Below are positions 61,116-64,000 of a stretch of 64,000 nt of DNA, in pieces. The translations under genes were made by a program, and so were the position numbers. The notes under the pieces were generated by a model. That model did no database searches, was not told the DNA's origin, and worked only from the letters and a program-made list of their open reading frames with translations. This DNA comes from Xanthobacteraceae bacterium (GTDB lineage: Bacteria; Pseudomonadota; Alphaproteobacteria; Rhizobiales; Xanthobacteraceae): the NCBI GenBank assembly GCA_022844485.1, contig JALHLQ010000018.1, positions 1 through 64,000 on the forward strand. The letters are read 5' to 3'. Numbering within the stretch: position 1 is the first letter of the stretch; each line of letters opens with the position of its first letter.

Positions 61116-61214
61116 CCTCTCCCGTTAGAGGGGATGGAAGACCTGCCGACTTGCACCTTCATCCCGGATTTTTCATCCCGGATTTCGCTCTGTGACGAAT
61201 CCGCGCTGCGGGAT
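61116..61214. other. Short gap after ilvE with small palindrome and direct repeat
   Basis: CCTCTCCCGTTAGAGGGG just after the ilvE stop can form a short stem, a possible weak terminator. TTCATCCCGGATTTTTCATCCCGGATTT near 61157-61184 is a tandem 14-base repeat. No gene was seen. Confidence 0.5.
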
Positions 61215-61697
61215 CTATTCCGCGGCGTCGCGCCGCGGCCGCGGCTGCGCCCAACGGTCGGCGGCGGCGTCGTCGGCCTCCCGCGCTTCGACCCACCGGG
61301 CGCCGTCGGCGCGCTCTTCCTTCTTCCAGAACGGGGCGCGGGTCTTCAGATAATCCATCAGGAATTCGGCGGCGGCGAACGCATCCTGCCGGTGCGATGA
61401 AGCGGTGACGACCAGCACGATGTTCTCGCCCGGCGTCAAACGGCCGTGCCGGTGAATGACGGTGACGCCTTGCAAGGGCCAGCGCCGCTCGGCCTCCTCG
61501 ACGTGGCGCGCGATTTCCGCTTCGGCCATCCCGGGATAGTGCTCGAGCGTCATGGCGGCGACCGATTGGCCGGCCTCCGCGTCGCGGCAGATCCCGGTGA
61601 AGGTCGCAACCGCGCCGATGTCGGTGCGGCCTTTCGTGAGCTTCGCCACCTCGGCGGCCACGTCGAAATCTTCGCGCTGGATGCGGACGGTGCTCAT
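61215..61697 (-). CDS. moaE: Molybdopterin synthase catalytic subunit MoaE
   Basis: MoaE transfers sulfur from MoaD thiocarboxylate to make molybdopterin. The 160-residue protein has GAVATFTGICRDAEAGQSVAAMTLEHYPGMAE, VTVIHRHGRLTPGENIVLVVTASSHRQDAFAAAEFLMDYLKTRAPFWKKEERADGARWVEA; the Lys pair in the APFWKKE motif is the catalytic site. Follows moaD by 4 bases. Confidence 0.94.
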   Translation of the reverse strand: MSTVRIQREDFDVAAEVAKLTKGRTDIGAVATFTGICRDAEAGQSVAAMTLEHYPGMAEAEIARHVEEAERRWPLQGVTVIHRHGRLTPGENIVLVVTASSHRQDAFAAAEFLMDYLKTRAPFWKKEERADGARWVEAREADDAAADRWAQPRPRRDAAE

Positions 61698-61701
61698 GCG
61701 C

Positions 61702-61953
61702 TCACCCGCCGGTCATCGGCGGAAAGAAGGCGATCTCCTTCGCGCCGGCAAGTTTCGTGTCCGGCGGCACATGCGTGCGGTCGATGGCGGCGCGGATGAC
61801 CTTCGGATTTTCGAAGGCATGCGCATATTCCTCACCGCGGCCGGCGAGCCAGGCGATCAGCTCGCTGACGGTTGCGACGGTCGGCGGCGGCGACACGTCC
61901 TCCTCGGTCTTGCCGACGCGCTCGCGGACCCAGGCGAAATAATGAACTTTCAC
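61702..61953 (-). CDS. moaD: Molybdopterin synthase sulfur carrier subunit MoaD
   Basis: An 83-residue ubiquitin-like protein: VHYFAWVRERVGKTEEDV, AWLAGRG, NPKVIRAAIDRTHVPPDTKLAGAKEIAFFPPMTGG, with the essential C-terminal Gly-Gly that receives the thiocarboxylate. It lies between pgsA and moaE on the minus strand, a common alphaproteobacterial arrangement. Confidence 0.94.
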   Translation of the reverse strand: MKVHYFAWVRERVGKTEEDVSPPPTVATVSELIAWLAGRGEEYAHAFENPKVIRAAIDRTHVPPDTKLAGAKEIAFFPPMTGG

Positions 61954-61962
61954 GGCCGCCCC

Positions 61963-62571
61963 TCAATTCAGATGCCGGGCGCCCGCCCGGAAATAATCCC
62001 ATCCGGTGTACAGCGTCACGATGGCGGAAATCCACAGCAGCGAAAGCCCGATCAGACTGGTGATCGGCAGGATCTCGTCGCCCGCCTCGCCGGCGATGAG
62101 AAAGCCGACGGCCACGAGCTGCGCGGTGGTCTTCCATTTGGCGAGGCGCGTCACCGGGACGCTGACGCGCAGGCCCGCCAGGTATTCCCGCAGGCCGGAG
62201 ACCAGGATCTCGCGGCAGAGAATGACGATCGCGGCCCAGAGCGACCATCCGCGGATGGTGCCGTCGGCGGCGAGCATGAGGAGCACACTGGCGACGAGGA
62301 GCTTGTCGGCGATCGGATCGAGCATGCGCCCGAGGCTCGATTGCTGCCCCCAGCTGCGCGCGAAGTAGCCGTCGAGAACGTCGGTGATCGCGGCCGCGAT
62401 GAAGATCGCGAGCGCGATCCAGCGCAGCCACAGACCGCCCTGCAGGATATCCGACCAGTACATGCAGCCGACGACCACGGGCACCGCGACGATGCGGCCA
62501 TAGGTCAGGAGATTCGGCAGTGAATACGCCGAAGAGCCGGTTTGCGCGGGGGAGCTTGCGAACTCGGTCAT
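61963..62571 (-). CDS. pgsA: CDP-diacylglycerol-glycerol-3-phosphate 3-phosphatidyltransferase
   Basis: PgsA makes phosphatidylglycerophosphate, the anionic lipid precursor used also by Lgt. The 202-residue membrane enzyme has NLLTYGRIVAVPVVVG and the CDP-alcohol phosphotransferase motif DVLDGYFARSWGQQSSLGRMLDPIADK, followed by several hydrophobic helices. ATG at 62571 fits the family N-terminus; the frame start further upstream is unlikely. It sits after uvrC, the usual uvrC-pgsA-moaD-moaE order. Confidence 0.93.
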   Translation of the reverse strand: MTEFASSPAQTGSSAYSLPNLLTYGRIVAVPVVVGCMYWSDILQGGLWLRWIALAIFIAAAITDVLDGYFARSWGQQSSLGRMLDPIADKLLVASVLLMLAADGTIRGWSLWAAIVILCREILVSGLREYLAGLRVSVPVTRLAKWKTTAQLVAVGFLIAGEAGDEILPITSLIGLSLLWISAIVTLYTGWDYFRAGARHLN

Positions 62572-62655
62572 GGCCAGAAGGAACACCTCGTGATGCAGGG
62601 CGTCAACCGCCAAGGGGTGGAGTCAGTTCTGAGCGGAGCGACGGTCACGCTTTCG

Positions 62656-64000
62656 TCAACTTGGGGAAGCCCGGAAATAGCCGAAAATCTTGCGCGCAGT
62701 TTCTTCGTTGATGCCGGGAACCTGCTCCAGGTCCGCGATGGAGGCGCGCTCGATGGCCTTGAGCGTCCCGAAATGATGCAGCAGCGCCCGCTTGCGCGCC
62801 GGCCCGATGCCGGGAATCTCCTGCAGGCCGCTCTCGCGGAGTCCTCGCTTGCGCCGCTGCCGGTGCGAGCCGATCGCGAAACGGTGAGCTTCGTCCCGAA
62901 GGCGCTCGACAAAATAGAGAACGGGATCGCGGGCCGGAAGGCGGAACGGCTCGCGGCCTGGCTGATAGAATGTCTCGCGGCCGGCGTCCCGGTCGGGCCC
63001 TTTGGCCACGGCAACGATCGGCAGGCCGGTGACACCGAGCTCCGTGAGGACGTCGCGCGCAGCCTTCATCTGGCCGAGGCCGCCGTCAATGAGCACGAGG
63101 TCGGGCCAGGGGGACGAGGATTCGCCATCTGCGTCTTGTATCAGGTCAACCTCGCCGGAAAGGGGAGGGTCGGACGATCGCAGATCGTCCGCGGATGGGT
63201 CGTTATGCCCCCCGCCCGGCGAGCTTTCGCTCGCCGAGCTCCCCCTTTCAGGGGGAGGTTCATTCGCGATCGCAAATGCATCACCGCGCGGCGCTTCCGA
63301 CATCAGCCGCTTGAAACGGCGGCGCAGCACTTCGCGCATCATGCTGGTGTCGTCCCCGGACGCGATATCGGCGGAGCGGATGTTGAACTTGCGGTACTGG
63401 TTCTTGCGAAAGCCGTCCGGGCCGGCGACGATCATGGCGCCGACGGCGTTCGCGCCCTGGATGTGGCTGTTATCGTAGACTTCGATCCGCCGCGGCGGGC
63501 GGTCGAGCGCGAAGGTCTCGGCCAGTGCGTCGAGAAGACGCGCTTGCGACGACGCCTCGGCCAGCTTGCGGCCCAGCGCCTCGCGCGCGTTCGCCAGCGC
63601 ATGCTCCACGAGATCTCGCTTTTCTCCGCGCCGGGGAACGAGCACTTCGATGCGGCGGCCGCTCTTGATCGAGAGCGCCTCGGCCAACAGCGCGCGGTCT
63701 TCGATCTCGTGCGAGATGAAGACGCAGCGCGGGCAGGGCTTGTCGTCGTAGAATTGCGCGAGGAACGAGCCGAGCACGGCTTCCGCCGTCAGCGACTTGT
63801 CGGCTTTGGGGAAGTAGGCGCGGTTGCCCCAATTCTGCCCGGTGCGGAAGAAGAAGACCTCGACGCAGGTGAATCCGCCTTGCTGGTGCACGGCAAAGAC
63901 GTCCGCTTCCTCGACCGTGCGCGGATTGATCCCTTGCTGCGCCTGGATGGCGGAGAGCGCTGCCAGGCGGTCGCGGTAACGGGCGGCCCGCTCGAAGTCG
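62656..64000 (-). CDS. uvrC: Excinuclease ABC subunit C, C-terminal part (5' end outside window)
   Basis: UvrC makes the incisions of nucleotide excision repair. The visible 448 residues start in the UVR domain ([19 protein letters not shown]), then [31 protein letters not shown], the endonuclease site [22 protein letters not shown], and [17 protein letters not shown], and finish with tandem helix-hairpin-helix motifs ([35 protein letters not shown]). Between the endonuclease parts is a Pro/Ser/Gly-rich stretch of about 40 residues ([18 protein letters not shown]...) not typical of UvrC, encoded by a palindromic element. Confidence 0.93.
   Translation of the reverse strand, partial: DFERAARYRDRLAALSAIQAQQGINPRTVEEADVFAVHQQGGFTCVEVFFFRTGQNWGNRAYFPKADKSLTAEAVLGSFLAQFYDDKPCPRCVFISHEIEDRALLAEALSIKSGRRIEVLVPRRGEKRDLVEHALANAREALGRKLAEASSQARLLDALAETFALDRPPRRIEVYDNSHIQGANAVGAMIVAGPDGFRKNQYRKFNIRSADIASGDDTSMMREVLRRRFKRLMSEAPRGDAFAIANEPPPERGSSASESSPGGGHNDPSADDLRSSDPPLSGEVDLIQDADGESSSPWPDLVLIDGGLGQMKAARDVLTELGVTGLPIVAVAKGPDRDAGRETFYQPGREPFRLPARDPVLYFVERLRDEAHRFAIGSHRQRRKRGLRESGLQEIPGIGPARKRALLHHFGTLKAIERASIADLEQVPGINEETARKIFGYFRASPS
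63146..63262. mobile_element. In-frame palindromic element within uvrC (MITE-like)
   Basis: A 117-base segment with imperfect inverted ends: TCAACCTCGCCGGAAAGGGG at 63146-63165 and, in inverted form, CTCCCCCTTTCAGGGGGAGG at 63239-63258. Inside are three perfect hairpins: CGGACGATC/GATCGTCCG (63171-63191), GGCGAGC/GCTCGCC (63218-63235) and CTCCCCC/GGGGGAG (63239-63257). It is a multiple of three, stop-free in the uvrC frame, and encodes the atypical Pro/Ser/Gly-rich insert. Confidence 0.72.

Overview
The window is a G+C-rich, densely coded alphaproteobacterial chromosome segment. The best guess is the order Hyphomicrobiales (Rhizobiales), near the Bradyrhizobium/Rhodopseudomonas/Xanthobacteraceae group. 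The basis is gene content: an oxygen-dependent cobalamin cluster (cobG, cobN), a fused cytochrome b/c1 gene behind a Rieske gene, the rubrerythrin-VIT1 iron protein MbfA, a moxR/DUF58/DUF4159 cluster followed by DUF1285, NUDIX, DUF6111 and cca, an L25/Ctc protein with a long Ala/Gly tail, and short palindromic interspersed repeats. No rRNA, tRNA, CRISPR array, phage or transposase gene was recognised.

Layout. 1-12.3 kb: cobalamin biosynthesis, entered inside cobN, then cobG-cobH-cobI-cobJ, cobK (minus), cobL-cobM, cbiD (minus), cobA-cobB, cobT (minus) and a decayed cobS. Most same-strand neighbours overlap by 4 bases, while cobK and cbiD lie antisense inside the run. 12.3-21 kb: an accessory catabolic stretch with a hydroxyacid dehydrogenase, an NTF2-like protein, a gentisate dioxygenase-type bicupin, a MetF-like reductase coupled to an unusual methyltransferase-fold protein, a decarboxylating dehydrogenase, a hydroxypyruvate isomerase and an SDR. 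21-26 kb: housekeeping and stress genes (YbaK, phosphoesterase plus MbfA, NUDIX, glutathionyl-hydroquinone reductase, GNAT). 26-33 kb: a four-gene minus-strand operon of MoxR, DUF58 and two large membrane proteins of unknown role. 33-37 kb: DUF1285, CoA pyrophosphatase, DUF6111, cca and two DUF2158 proteins with acidic tails.

37-41 kb is a small accessory zone: a VapBC-like pair, hemF, a DUF3108 exported protein and a BrnTA pair with a clear palindromic operator. 41-48 kb: trmL, the cytochrome bc1 genes, mtnP, apt, two MaoC proteins and four copies of a 40-50 bp palindromic repeat. 47-57 kb: translation, envelope and precursor genes (ychF, pth, rplY, ubiK, lgt, a MidA-like methyltransferase, pgeF, prs, ybjN-like, proC). 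57-64 kb: a TetR gene, a MarR/response regulator/histidine kinase operon divergent from ilvE, then moaE, moaD, pgsA and the 3' part of uvrC.

The cob genes together convert uroporphyrinogen III, through precorrin intermediates, to hydrogenobyrinic acid a,c-diamide, insert cobalt and prepare the lower ligand. The final joining step (CobS) looks lost here. The most unusual structural observations are the multiply damaged cobS, an in-frame 117-bp palindromic element inside uvrC, palindromic repeats that supply the stop codons of neighbouring genes, and divergent cobK/cobL start codons sharing two base pairs.
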